Made by a program: the position numbers and the translations under genes. A DNA stretch of 15,741 nucleotides from Bacteroidales bacterium (GTDB taxonomy: Bacteria; Bacteroidota; Bacteroidia; Bacteroidales; UBA932). The DNA is taken from the NCBI GenBank assembly GCA_017555925.1, contig JAFZFL010000103.1, forward strand, positions 1 to 15,741. The letters are read 5' to 3'. The notes under the pieces were generated by a model. That model searched no databases and was not told the DNA's origin. It was given only the letters and a program-made list of their open reading frames with translations. Positions 1 to 6,962 of the stretch are shown piece by piece; the first letter of the stretch is position 1, and each line of letters begins with the position of its first letter.

Positions 1-551
1 ATAAGGGCGCGAAACCGGTTAACGGTCAGAACAAGAAGGATGACGGCCCTCGTATAAATGAAGAGATCAGAGCAGCTCAAGTTAGAGTTGTAGGTGAGAA
101 TGTGCCTGAACAAGGAATATATTCTTTGGCTGAAGCTCTTAAAATGGCTGTAGATCAGGAGTTGGATTTGGTTGAAATTTCTCCTAATGCAGAGCCGCCG
201 GTATGTAAAATTATTGATTATCAGAAATTTTTATACCAGCAGAAGAAAAAGGCAAAGGAGATGAAAGCCAATGCCAGCAAGGTGGTTATCAATGAGATAA
301 GATTTGGTCCTCAAACTGATGAGCATGACTTCCAGTTCAAATTGAAGCACGCAAAAGAGTTTTTGTCAGATGGTTCTAAAGTTAAAGCTTATGTCTTTTT
401 CAAAGGCCGTTCAATTCTCTTCTCTGAACAGGGTGAGAAACTTTTATTGCGATTTGCAGTGGAGTTGGAAGAGTTTGGAAAGGCAGAACAGATGCCAAAA
501 CTTGAGGGCAAGAGAATGATTATGATGATTGCTCCAAATAAGAAGAAATAA
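1..551 (+). CDS. infC: Translation initiation factor IF-3, 5' end missing
   Basis: IF-3 binds the 30S subunit, prevents premature 50S joining and checks start codon and initiator tRNA in the P site. The reading frame is open from base 3 to the TAA at 549-551, giving 182 residues, with the true start before the window. The text '[16 protein letters not shown]' at 55-102 is the usual IF-3 N-terminal beginning, so only a short basic/polar tail is likely missing. '[20 protein letters not shown]' and '[13 protein letters not shown]' are classic N-domain/linker and C-domain signatures. The protein ends in APNKKK, without the long Lys/Ala-rich tail I recall from Bacteroides. The internal GTG at 102 should not be taken as the start, because conserved sequence continues upstream of it. 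infC often uses a rare start codon for autoregulation, but that codon is not in view. It heads the infC-rpmI-rplT order common to most bacteria. Confidence 0.97.
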   Translation, partial: KGAKPVNGQNKKDDGPRINEEIRAAQVRVVGENVPEQGIYSLAEALKMAVDQELDLVEISPNAEPPVCKIIDYQKFLYQQKKKAKEMKANASKVVINEIRFGPQTDEHDFQFKLKHAKEFLSDGSKVKAYVFFKGRSILFSEQGEKLLLRFAVELEEFGKAEQMPKLEGKRMIMMIAPNKKK

Positions 552-569
552 TTTTTTACTAACCATAAA
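551..569 (+). repeat. Short intergenic repeat, copy 1 (ATTnTTTACTAACC)
   Basis: Just after the infC stop, bases 551-564 read ATTTTTTACTAACC. Bases 782-795, just after the rpmI stop, read ATTATTTACTAACC, matching at 13 of 14 positions and including an exact ten-base core (TTTACTAACC). Both lie in short gaps in front of a ribosomal protein gene. It may be a leader, binding or processing element, or the remains of a duplicated intergenic segment; the function is unknown. Confidence 0.45.
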
Positions 570-582
570 ATATATTTAAGCA

Positions 583-777
583 ATGCCTAAGATGAAAACC
601 AATGCCGGTGCCAAAAAGCGCTTTGAGCTTACCGGGTCGGGTAAAATTAAAAGAAAGCACGCTTTCAAAAGTCACATTTTGACTAAAAAAACAACTAAGC
701 AAAAAAGAAATCTTACTTACTCTGCAATTGTAACAAAAGCAGATGAAAAAAGAGTAAAGGCTTTGATTTTAGCTTAA
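583..777 (+). CDS. rpmI: Large ribosomal subunit protein bL35
   Basis: The product is 64 residues and very basic. It begins [20 protein letters not shown] and continues with [20 protein letters not shown], a clear match to bL35 over its full length; the family is usually about 65 residues. It is a structural protein of the 50S subunit that binds 23S rRNA. It sits 31 bases after infC and 81 bases before rplT. The ATG at 583 is the only sensible start, and the upstream region is A/T-rich with no Shine-Dalgarno sequence, as usual in Bacteroidota. In several bacteria this operon is repressed by free L20 binding to the leader of rpmI or to nearby mRNA, so the gaps on both sides of this gene are worth inspecting for RNA structure. 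Confidence 0.97.
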   Translation: MPKMKTNAGAKKRFELTGSGKIKRKHAFKSHILTKKTTKQKRNLTYSAIVTKADEKRVKALILA

Positions 778-781
778 ATTT

Positions 782-795
782 ATTATTTACTAACC
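782..795 (+). repeat. Short intergenic repeat, copy 2 (ATTnTTTACTAACC)
   Basis: This is the second copy of the 14-base element described after infC. It starts four bases after the rpmI stop codon and differs from the first copy at one position (A for T at 785). It lies directly before the stem-loop at 802-837, so element and hairpin could form one leader unit for rplT. Confidence 0.45.
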
Positions 796-801
796 GGATG
801 T

Positions 802-837
802 CCAGCAGGATAAGTTTCTTAAAGGGAAGAACGCTGG
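802..837 (+). promoter_or_regulatory. Predicted stem-loop in the rpmI-rplT gap, candidate L20 control site
   Basis: Seen directly: CCAGC (802-806) can pair with GCTGG (833-837). Inside it, GTT (814-816) pairs with AAC (830-832) and CTT (818-820) pairs with AAG (827-829), leaving one bulged T and an AAAGGG loop. The asymmetric internal loop AGGATAA (807-813) lies on the 5' side only. No U-tract follows, so it does not look like a terminator. Known from other phyla: L20 represses this operon by binding mRNA that mimics its 23S rRNA site. Inferred: this hairpin could play that part for rplT here. I did not fold it by software, and it could equally be an incidental or processing structure. Confidence 0.4.
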
Positions 838-858
838 CTTTCACAAAAAATTAAAAGT

Positions 859-1203
859 ATGCCAAGATCGGTAAATTCGGTAGCTTCAAGAGCTCGCCGC
901 AAAAAAATTCTAAAACAGACTAAAGGTAACTTTTTGGCAAGAGCAAACGTATGGACCGTTGCCAAAAATACTTATGAAAAAGGTTTAACTTACGCTTACA
1001 GAGATCGTAAGACCAAAAAGAGATACTTCCGTGCGTTGTGGATTCAGAGAATCAATGCTGCAGCTCGCGCACACGGTATGAATTATTCACAATTTATAGG
1101 AAAATTAGCTAAGAGCAACGTTGGTCTTAACCGTAAAGTTCTTGCTGACTTAGCTTTGAATAATCCTCAAGCATTTGAGGCAATTATCAATTCTGTAAAA
1201 TAA
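859..1203 (+). CDS. rplT: Large ribosomal subunit protein bL20
   Basis: The product is 114 residues, the normal length for bL20. It begins [20 protein letters not shown], with the family's long basic N-terminal helix, and continues through [20 protein letters not shown], a hallmark of bL20. It is a primary 23S rRNA binder needed early in 50S assembly, and in well-studied bacteria it is also the translational repressor of its own operon. It follows rpmI after an 81-base gap holding a candidate hairpin and repeat, and precedes lepB by only 13 bases. The start is fixed by the conserved MPR beginning. Confidence 0.97.
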   Translation: MPRSVNSVASRARRKKILKQTKGNFLARANVWTVAKNTYEKGLTYAYRDRKTKKRYFRALWIQRINAAARAHGMNYSQFIGKLAKSNVGLNRKVLADLALNNPQAFEAIINSVK

Positions 1204-1216
1204 ATAGGGATTTCAA

Positions 1217-2566
1217 TTGAACTTGGGTTTCTTACATAACAAGTGGTTCAAATTCTCAATTTGGGGTGGACTCTACCTTTTATGGGTCATTTGGTTGGGA
1301 AATTTCTGGTGGCTTATAGGTCTTGCAGTAATTTTTGACATTTATGTTTCCAAAAAGGTTAAGTGGGCATTCTGGAGAAAGAAATCTAAAGATGGTAATG
1401 TAAGTTCTTTGTTGGAGTGGGTGGATGCGCTGATTTTTGCTTTAGTGGCAGCTACCTTTATAAGAATGTTCTTTATAGAGGCATATACCATTCCTACAGG
1501 ATCAATGGAAAAAACACTTCTTGTAGGTGACTATCTGTTTGTAAGTAAAGTGGCTTATGGCCCTAAAGTACCCGAGACCCCTGTATCGTTCCCTCTTGTG
1601 CATAATGTTATGCCAATTACAGGAGGAGAGTCATATTCTGAGATTATCAAGAATGATTACAGAAGATTGAAAGGCCTTTCAGAGGTAAAAAGGGACGATA
1701 TAGTAGTATTTGGATTTCCTCATGGTGATACGGTGCTTAAAGCATTGCCCCAAGATGATTATTATCAGATTGTGAGAATGAATAACAATAACAGAGCCTA
1801 TACTCAAAAAATGTATGGACCTGTTATTGTGAGACCTAATGATAAAAAAGACAATTACGTCAAAAGATGCGTAGCTGTTGCAGGTGATACTTTAAGTGTA
1901 GTCAACGGTAATGTTTTTGTAAATAATGAACCGCAGTTTGCGTTTGAAGGAATACAAAGCACTTATACCGTTTATACAAATGGCTCAGCCATAAACCCTA
2001 AAGTTCTTAAAGAGATTGGATTAACACCTCAGGAGGTATATTTTGACTCCTCTTTGCCAGGCTATCCGGAGATGACTTTGACAAAAGTTGAACTGGAGAA
2101 GGTAAGGGAGTTGGGAGTAGTTGCCGAAATCAGGGAGAATATTGATATTTACCCACCGGATTATCCGGATTCACCAATTCTGCTTTTCCCTTATGTGGAG
2201 AGTTTCAAATGGACACGTGATAACTATGGTCCGCTATGGATTCCAGCTAAAGGGGCAACAGTAAAATTGGACAGTGAAAATCTTCCGTTATACGAAAGGA
2301 TCATTTCTACCTATGAGAACAATGATTTGAGCGTTGTAGATGGTGAGATTTTCATCAACGGCCAAAAGAGTGACTCCTATACTTTCAAGCAGGATTATTA
2401 CTTTATGATGGGAGACAACAGACATCATTCTCTTGACTCCCGCTACTGGGGATTTGTCCCCGAAGACCATATAGTTGGAAAACCTGTAATACTTTGGTTC
2501 TCTACAGATAAGTATGAGTCTTTCCCATCCAATATCAGATGGAACAGATTGTTTAAGTTTGTATAG
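1217..2566 (+). CDS. lepB: Signal peptidase I, TTG start
   Basis: Type I signal peptidase (family S26) is an inner-membrane Ser/Lys protease that removes signal peptides from exported proteins. The catalytic serine is Ser96 in TIPTGSMEKTL; GDYLFVSK follows; the catalytic lysine is Lys216 in YVKRCVAVAGD; the closing box is GDNRHHSLDSRYWG from residue 399. Hydrophobic stretches at about 14-41 and 68-88 are N-terminal membrane anchors, so the catalytic part is periplasmic. At 449 residues it is longer than the E. coli enzyme (324) because of a large insert between the Lys box and the GDN box, typical of Bacteroidota LepB. The frame has a stop at 1205-1207, and the first ATG in frame is the Met next to the catalytic Ser. 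A TTG start at 1217 (or 1223) is therefore forced. It lies 13 bases after rplT, so it is probably co-transcribed with it. Confidence 0.95.
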   Translation: MNLGFLHNKWFKFSIWGGLYLLWVIWLGNFWWLIGLAVIFDIYVSKKVKWAFWRKKSKDGNVSSLLEWVDALIFALVAATFIRMFFIEAYTIPTGSMEKTLLVGDYLFVSKVAYGPKVPETPVSFPLVHNVMPITGGESYSEIIKNDYRRLKGLSEVKRDDIVVFGFPHGDTVLKALPQDDYYQIVRMNNNNRAYTQKMYGPVIVRPNDKKDNYVKRCVAVAGDTLSVVNGNVFVNNEPQFAFEGIQSTYTVYTNGSAINPKVLKEIGLTPQEVYFDSSLPGYPEMTLTKVELEKVRELGVVAEIRENIDIYPPDYPDSPILLFPYVESFKWTRDNYGPLWIPAKGATVKLDSENLPLYERIISTYENNDLSVVDGEIFINGQKSDSYTFKQDYYFMMGDNRHHSLDSRYWGFVPEDHIVGKPVILWFSTDKYESFPSNIRWNRLFKFV

Positions 2567-2572
2567 CAAACA

Positions 2573-2604
2573 TTTGTATATTAGAAAAAAAAGAGTGATA
2601 TTTG
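2573..2604 (+). promoter_or_regulatory. Bacteroidota-type promoter for the rpmB operon
   Basis: TTTG at 2573-2576 and GATATTTG at 2597-2604 are separated by 20 bases. This fits the TTTG (-33) / TAnnTTTG (-7) consensus of the phylum's primary sigma factor with one mismatch (G for T). Transcription would start near 2611, about 34 bases before the rpmB ATG. An A-rich tract lies between the two elements. Confidence 0.6.
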
Positions 2605-2644
2605 CACCCTAAATTTTGAATAATTATAAAATCGCAATATAAAA

Positions 2645-2887
2645 ATGGCAAAGATTTGTCAAATAACAGGTAAAAGAAGAATGATTGGAAACAATGTTTC
2701 CCATTCAAAGCGTCGCACAAAGCGTGAGTTTGCCCTTAATCTAAGAACTAAAAAGTTCTGGTTGGAGGAAGAGAAGAGATTTGTTACATTGAGAGTAACA
2801 GCTGCCGGTATCAGAAACATCAGCAAAAATGGTTTGGCTGCTTCATTAAAATCTGCTTCTGAAAAAGGTTTAATTAATTTAGTGTAA
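2645..2887 (+). CDS. rpmB: Large ribosomal subunit protein bL28 (zinc-free type)
   Basis: The product is 80 residues. [20 protein letters not shown] is the usual bL28 opening, and [20 protein letters not shown] followed by GLAASL completes the family pattern. It is a structural 50S protein located near the E site. Only one cysteine is present (Cys5), so the CxxC pairs of the zinc-binding form are absent and this is the C-minus type. It is first in a run with rpmG (11-base gap) and the DUF4295 gene, behind its own promoter-like sequence and apart from the rplT-lepB group. Confidence 0.97.
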   Translation: MAKICQITGKRRMIGNNVSHSKRRTKREFALNLRTKKFWLEEEKRFVTLRVTAAGIRNISKNGLAASLKSASEKGLINLV

Positions 2888-2898
2888 TATATTAAGAT

Positions 2899-3081
2899 AT
2901 GGCAAAGAAAGGTAATAGAGTTCAAGTTATACTAGAGTGTACAGAACAAAGAGAGAGTGGTGTACCTGGCATGTCAAGGTATATTACTACAAAAAATAAA
3001 AAGAATACAACACAAAGATTGGAGCGTAAAAAGTATAATCCTTATTTGAAAAAGGTTACTTTGCACCGCGAGATTAAATAA
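2899..3081 (+). CDS. rpmG: Large ribosomal subunit protein bL33 (zinc-free type)
   Basis: The product is 60 residues. [17 protein letters not shown], then [20 protein letters not shown] and [13 protein letters not shown], match bL33 from end to end. The zinc-binding form has two CxxC pairs. Here there is one cysteine (CTEQ) and PYLK stands where the second pair would be, so this is the C-minus, zinc-independent form, like the neighbouring bL28. It is a structural protein of the 50S E-site region. The gaps are 11 bases upstream and 19 bases downstream, consistent with one transcript. Confidence 0.97.
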   Translation: MAKKGNRVQVILECTEQRESGVPGMSRYITTKNKKNTTQRLERKKYNPYLKKVTLHREIK

Positions 3082-3100
3082 CAATTAAAAATTATCAGAA

Positions 3101-3262
3101 ATGGCAAAGAAAGCGGTAGCTACCTTTAGTGGTGATAAGTCACAATTGAGAAACTATGTAAAATGTATCCGCATGGTTAAATCTGACAAAACCGGTGCGT
3201 ATATGTTCAACGAAGAGATGGTTCCAACAGCTCTTGTTAAAGACTTTTTCGCAAAGAAATAA
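3101..3262 (+). CDS. DUF4295 family small basic protein, probable ribosomal protein bL38
   Basis: This is a 53-residue gene. It starts MAKKAVATFSGDKSQL and continues CIRMVKSDKTGAYMFNEEMV, ending DFFAKK. The family is DUF4295, found in Bacteroidota right after rpmG and before ftsY, exactly as here. It is small and basic, with ribosomal neighbours on one side. As I recall, the Flavobacterium johnsoniae ribosome structure revealed a new large-subunit protein, bL38, and I believe this family is that protein. That link is from memory and should be confirmed. The start is fixed by the A-rich upstream sequence and by the MAKK beginning shared with its neighbours. The stop is TAA at 3260-3262, followed 21 bases later by a strong terminator, so it closes the rpmB-rpmG transcript. 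Confidence 0.9.
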   Translation: MAKKAVATFSGDKSQLRNYVKCIRMVKSDKTGAYMFNEEMVPTALVKDFFAKK

Positions 3263-3283
3263 TTTTTGCGTTTGCAGATAAAG

Positions 3284-3322
3284 AAGACTGGGTCAAATAT
3301 ATGTGGCCCAGTCTTTTTTTTA
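3284..3322 (+). terminator. Intrinsic terminator after the rpmB-rpmG-DUF4295 operon
   Basis: AAGACTGGG (3284-3292) pairs perfectly with CCCAGTCTT (3307-3315). The stem extends inward by a T-G wobble, a C-G pair and an A-T pair, leaving an eight-base loop. A run of T continues through 3320. This is a textbook Rho-independent terminator, and it separates the ribosomal transcript from ftsY. Confidence 0.9.
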
Positions 3323-3342
3323 TCTTTTATGGAGAATTTTCC

Positions 3343-3350
3343 TATATTTG
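3343..3350 (+). promoter_or_regulatory. Bacteroidota -7 element upstream of ftsY
   Basis: TATATTTG is a perfect match to TAnnTTTG. The -33 position about 20 bases upstream falls in a T-rich tract (TTTA, part of the preceding terminator's tail), so that half is weak. Transcription would start near 3357, about 20 bases before the ftsY ATG at 3377. Confidence 0.6.
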
Positions 3351-3376
3351 CAAGTTACTAAATAAACTTACTGATT

Positions 3377-4339
3377 ATGGCATTTTTTGGACTTTTCGGC
3401 AAAAAGAGCAAAGAGGAAAAAGAGTCTTTGGATCAAGGTCTTCAGAAGACAAAAACCGGCATATTTGAGAAGATTTCACGGGCAATTGTTGGAAAATCAA
3501 AGGTGGATGATGATGTCCTGGATGGAATTGAAGAGGCTTTGATTGCTTCGGATATTGGAGTTGAGACCACTCTTAAAATTATTGAGAGTCTTGAGGAGCG
3601 TGTGGCCAGAGACAAGTTCATGAATACAGAAGAGCTCTATTCTATATTAAGGGAGGAGATTGAAAAACTTCTTGATATTAAAGATGAGGATGAGCAGGAA
3701 AAATCTGTTTTTGATTTTTCTAAGAAACCATACGTCATTATGGTGGTTGGTGTGAATGGTGTAGGCAAGACAACTACCATTGGTAAATTGGCTCTGAGAT
3801 TGAAAAATTCGGGCAAGAACGTTGTATTGGGCGCGGCAGATACTTTCAGAGCGGCTGCAGTTGACCAGTTGGTTATATGGAGCGAACGTGCTGGTGTTCC
3901 TATTGTCAAGCAAGGAATGGGGGCTGATCCGGCTTCTGTGGCGTTTGATACTTTGAAATCGGCAGTAGCGCAGGATGCGGATGTGGTATTGATAGATACC
4001 GCAGGGCGATTGCACAATAAGGTGAACCTTATGAACGAACTTACCAAGATAAGGAATGTTATGCGTAAAGTTGTTCCGGATGCACCTCACGAGGTTCTTT
4101 TGGTTTTGGATGGTTCTACAGGACAAAATGCATATCAGCAGGCCAAAGAGTTTACAAAGGCAACGGATGTTACAGCTTTGGCGGTTACAAAACTTGATGG
4201 AACTGCCAAGGGTGGCGTTGTTATTGGAATTTCTGACCAGTTCCATATACCTGTCAAGTTTATTGGTGTAGGTGAGAAAATAGAGGATTTGCAGATTTTT
4301 GACAAAAAAGAGTTTGTCGCATCATTATTTAAGAATTAA
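3377..4339 (+). CDS. ftsY: Signal recognition particle receptor FtsY
   Basis: FtsY is the SRP-type GTPase that docks ribosome-SRP complexes at the inner membrane, passing nascent membrane proteins to SecYEG. At 320 residues it is the short form: there is no long acidic A domain, only a basic amphipathic start (MAFFGLFGKK) likely to touch the membrane. An N domain (about 25-105) precedes the G domain. GTPase motifs are G1 GVNGVGKTT at 125-133, G2 DTFRAAA at 155-161, G3 DTAGR at 207-211, G4 TKLDG at 271-275 and G5 GVGE at 297-300. The ATG at 3377 is preceded by A/T-rich sequence and a -7 element. pheT follows after 14 bases, so the two are likely one transcript. Confidence 0.97.
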   Translation: MAFFGLFGKKSKEEKESLDQGLQKTKTGIFEKISRAIVGKSKVDDDVLDGIEEALIASDIGVETTLKIIESLEERVARDKFMNTEELYSILREEIEKLLDIKDEDEQEKSVFDFSKKPYVIMVVGVNGVGKTTTIGKLALRLKNSGKNVVLGAADTFRAAAVDQLVIWSERAGVPIVKQGMGADPASVAFDTLKSAVAQDADVVLIDTAGRLHNKVNLMNELTKIRNVMRKVVPDAPHEVLLVLDGSTGQNAYQQAKEFTKATDVTALAVTKLDGTAKGGVVIGISDQFHIPVKFIGVGEKIEDLQIFDKKEFVASLFKN

Positions 4340-4353
4340 AAAAATAACAAGAT

Positions 4354-6864
4354 ATGGATATTTCGTACAATTGGCTTAAGGAGTATGTTGGCTTTGATTT
4401 GGCTCCAGCAGAAGTGGTAACAATTCTTAACTCTATAGGTTTGGAGGTTGAAGGTTGTGAAGAGAGGGAGGAGGTTCCCGGTGGATTGGCAGGTGTTATT
4501 GTAGCAGAGGTGTTGGAGTGCAATGACCATCCGGATTCGGACCATCTTCATGTTACAAAGGTAAATACTGGTGAGGGAGAGCCTTTGCAGATAGTTTGTG
4601 GAGCTCCAAATGTTGCAGCCGGTCAGAAGGTGATGTTGGCAACATTGAATACAAAACTCACTTTCAGCAATGGCGATGAGATAAAGATCAAGAAGTCAAA
4701 AATCAGGGGTGTTGAGAGTTTTGGAATGTTGTGCGCCGAGGATGAGTTGGGAATTGGCCATAACCATGAGGGTATTATGATTCTTGACCAGTCGGCTGTT
4801 CCTGGTACACCTGCTAAAGATTATCTGAATCTCAAGAGTGATACTGTTCTTACAATCGGTCTCACTCCAAATAGGGTTGATGCGGCTTCCCATATTGGAG
4901 TTGCCCGTGACTTGAGCGCATATTTGAGATTGAATAATTTGGGTGGTCAGATGACATTGCCAAATGTGGATGATTTTAAAATTGACAATCCTGATGGTGA
5001 TGCAATCTCTATTGAGGTGAAGGCAGCTCAGGCTGCTCCAAGATACACAGGTTTGACTATCAGAGGTGTTAAGGTTACAGAGTCTCCTGATTGGTTGAAA
5101 GCCAAACTTATTGCAGTAGGCCAAAGACCAATCAACTCAATTGTGGATATCACAAACTATATCATGCAGGAGATGGGACAGCCAATGCATGCTTTTGATG
5201 CAGATAAGATTGCAGGTAATAAAGTGGTTGTGGATTTCTGCCCTAAAGGAACAAAGTTCGTTACCCTTGACGGAGTTGAGCGTGAGTTGGATGATAAGGA
5301 TCTTATGATATGCAATACAGAGGAGCCTATGTGTATTGCAGGTGTGTTTGGTGGAGAGAAGAGCGGTGTTACAATGGATACAGTCAATCTCTTCCTTGAG
5401 AGTGCATACTTCAATCCGGTATTTGTAAGAAAGACATCAAAACGCCATACTCTTAAAACAGATGCCTCTTTCCGTTATGAGAGGGGATGTGATCCTATGA
5501 TTACTGAGTATGCTATAAAGAGAGCTGCAATGCTTGTAAAGGAGATTGCAGGAGGTGAAATTGTTGGCAATATTGTGGATGTCGTATCTTCTCCAATTGA
5601 GAAAAAAGTTGTCGAACTTGATTACAGACGTATGGAGCGTCTGATTGGAAAGGAGATAGGAGGGGAGACAATACATAAAATTCTGGAGTACCTCGATATG
5701 GAGTTTGTGTCAGAGAGTGCAGAGGGTGCTGTTATAAAGGTTCCGGCATACAGGGTTGATGTATACAGGGAGTGTGATGTTGTTGAGGATGTCTTGAGGA
5801 TATATGGTTATAACAACATAGAGTTGCCAAGCAATGTGAAGGCATCAATCAATACAACCCCAAAACCTGATCCTGAAAGAGTTAAGGTGCTTGCTTCTGA
5901 GTTTATGGCATCCAACGGATTTATGGAGATGATGAACAACTCGCTTACAAAGAGCGATTACTATGCTAATCTCAAGACATATCCGCAGGAAAATTGCGCA
6001 ATGATTATAAATCCTCTCAGCTCAGATTTGAACTGTATGCGCCAGACGCTTCTATTGAATGGCCTTGAAGTGATAGCATATAACGTTAATCGTCAGATGC
6101 CGGATTTGAAGCTCTTTGAGTATGGTAATGTGTATTCATACAATGCAAATTACACTCAACCAGAGAATTATAAGGAGCCTGAGCTTAATGTGCATGGCGC
6201 GCCTTTGTGCAAGAATCAGGAACTTAAGAAGTATACTGAGGAGCCTCGATTCTCAATCTTTATTACAGGTAATGGTGTACAATCCTGGAGAAACAGGACA
6301 ATAGCAGGCAACTACTTTGCATTGAAGGGTTATGTTGAACTGTTGCTCAAGAAATTTGGTATTGATATTTCTAATCTTGAGTATTCGCTTGCTCCTGCTG
6401 ATTTGTTCTCTGAGGGATTGTCATTTGTCATTAACGGCAAACAGCTGGCTGTTATGGGAACAGTTGCCCCTGCAAGGTTGAAACAGTTTGGCATCAAACA
6501 GCCTGTATATGCGGCAGAGATAAACTGGAATCTGCTTTTGAAACAGATCAGAAAGAATAAGGTACAGTATAAGGAACTCCCTAAGTATCCTGAAGTGAAG
6601 AGAGATTTGGCTCTGTTGCTTGATAAGGAGGTTTCATTTGCAGAGTTGCGCAAAGTTGCCTTTGCAACAGAGAAAAAACTTCTGAAAGGTGTGAATCTGT
6701 TTGATGTCTACACAGGCGACAAGATTCCTGAGGGCAAAAAACAGTATGCTGTCAATTTTGTATTGCAGGATCTTGAAAAGACCCTTACCGACAAGGCAGT
6801 TGAGGCCATTATGGCAAAATTGCTTAAAGCATTCCAGGATAAATTTGGTGCAACATTAAGATAA
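4354..6864 (+). CDS. pheT: Phenylalanine--tRNA ligase beta subunit
   Basis: The beta subunit of the (alpha-beta)2 enzyme charges tRNA-Phe in the cytoplasm. Domains in order: an N-terminal part with an EMAPII-like tRNA-binding fold (about 42-155; note HPDSDHLHV and IVCGAPNV), the LTPNRVDAASHIGVARDLSA signature at 170-189, the B3/B4 editing region (about 215-395), B5 (about 410-485), a catalytic-like core (about 500-720), and a C-terminal anticodon-binding FDX-ACB domain (about 742-836). At 836 residues it is a little longer than the usual 795-820. A polar stretch at about 597-632 looks like a lineage insert. The partner gene pheS is not in the window. It is followed by a strong hairpin at 6916-6951. 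Confidence 0.97.
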   Translation: MDISYNWLKEYVGFDLAPAEVVTILNSIGLEVEGCEEREEVPGGLAGVIVAEVLECNDHPDSDHLHVTKVNTGEGEPLQIVCGAPNVAAGQKVMLATLNTKLTFSNGDEIKIKKSKIRGVESFGMLCAEDELGIGHNHEGIMILDQSAVPGTPAKDYLNLKSDTVLTIGLTPNRVDAASHIGVARDLSAYLRLNNLGGQMTLPNVDDFKIDNPDGDAISIEVKAAQAAPRYTGLTIRGVKVTESPDWLKAKLIAVGQRPINSIVDITNYIMQEMGQPMHAFDADKIAGNKVVVDFCPKGTKFVTLDGVERELDDKDLMICNTEEPMCIAGVFGGEKSGVTMDTVNLFLESAYFNPVFVRKTSKRHTLKTDASFRYERGCDPMITEYAIKRAAMLVKEIAGGEIVGNIVDVVSSPIEKKVVELDYRRMERLIGKEIGGETIHKILEYLDMEFVSESAEGAVIKVPAYRVDVYRECDVVEDVLRIYGYNNIELPSNVKASINTTPKPDPERVKVLASEFMASNGFMEMMNNSLTKSDYYANLKTYPQENCAMIINPLSSDLNCMRQTLLLNGLEVIAYNVNRQMPDLKLFEYGNVYSYNANYTQPENYKEPELNVHGAPLCKNQELKKYTEEPRFSIFITGNGVQSWRNRTIAGNYFALKGYVELLLKKFGIDISNLEYSLAPADLFSEGLSFVINGKQLAVMGTVAPARLKQFGIKQPVYAAEINWNLLLKQIRKNKVQYKELPKYPEVKRDLALLLDKEVSFAELRKVAFATEKKLLKGVNLFDVYTGDKIPEGKKQYAVNFVLQDLEKTLTDKAVEAIMAKLLKAFQDKFGATLR

Positions 6865-6915
6865 GGGGTGCAATAGACTCCAATACTTGAACCATTTTTG
6901 AAATATAATTGTTTC

Positions 6916-6959
6916 TATCCCGACAGTTTTATAGAGAAGACTGTCGGGATAATTATTTT
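6916..6959 (+). terminator. Strong hairpin after pheT, abutting the hydrolase start
   Basis: TATCCCGACAGT (6916-6927) and ACTGTCGGGATA (6940-6951) are perfect 12-base inverse complements. A further T-G, T-A and T-A extend the stem to 15 pairs around a six-base loop. ATTATTTTTAT follows. It has the form of an intrinsic terminator for ftsY-pheT, but the hydrolase ATG at 6963 lies only 11 bases beyond the stem, so it is also the immediate leader of that gene. Confidence 0.8.
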
Positions 6960-6962
6960 TAT

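Noticed and set aside
102..551. IF-3 starting at the GTG at 102
   Set aside because: The frame upstream encodes the conserved RINEEIR part of IF-3, so the gene is simply cut by the window edge.
3637..4246. Long open frames (136 and 199 residues) on the minus strand inside ftsY
   Set aside because: They lie opposite a fully conserved GTPase gene, their translations are rich in Cys, Ser, Ile and Asn without known motifs, and no promoter is seen. They are shadows of coding bias.
6909..6962. N-terminal extension of the hydrolase from a TTG at 6909
   Set aside because: It would be translated straight through the strong hairpin at 6916-6951 and gives a charged segment with no family resemblance. 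The ATG at 6963 or 6972 yields a clean signal peptide.
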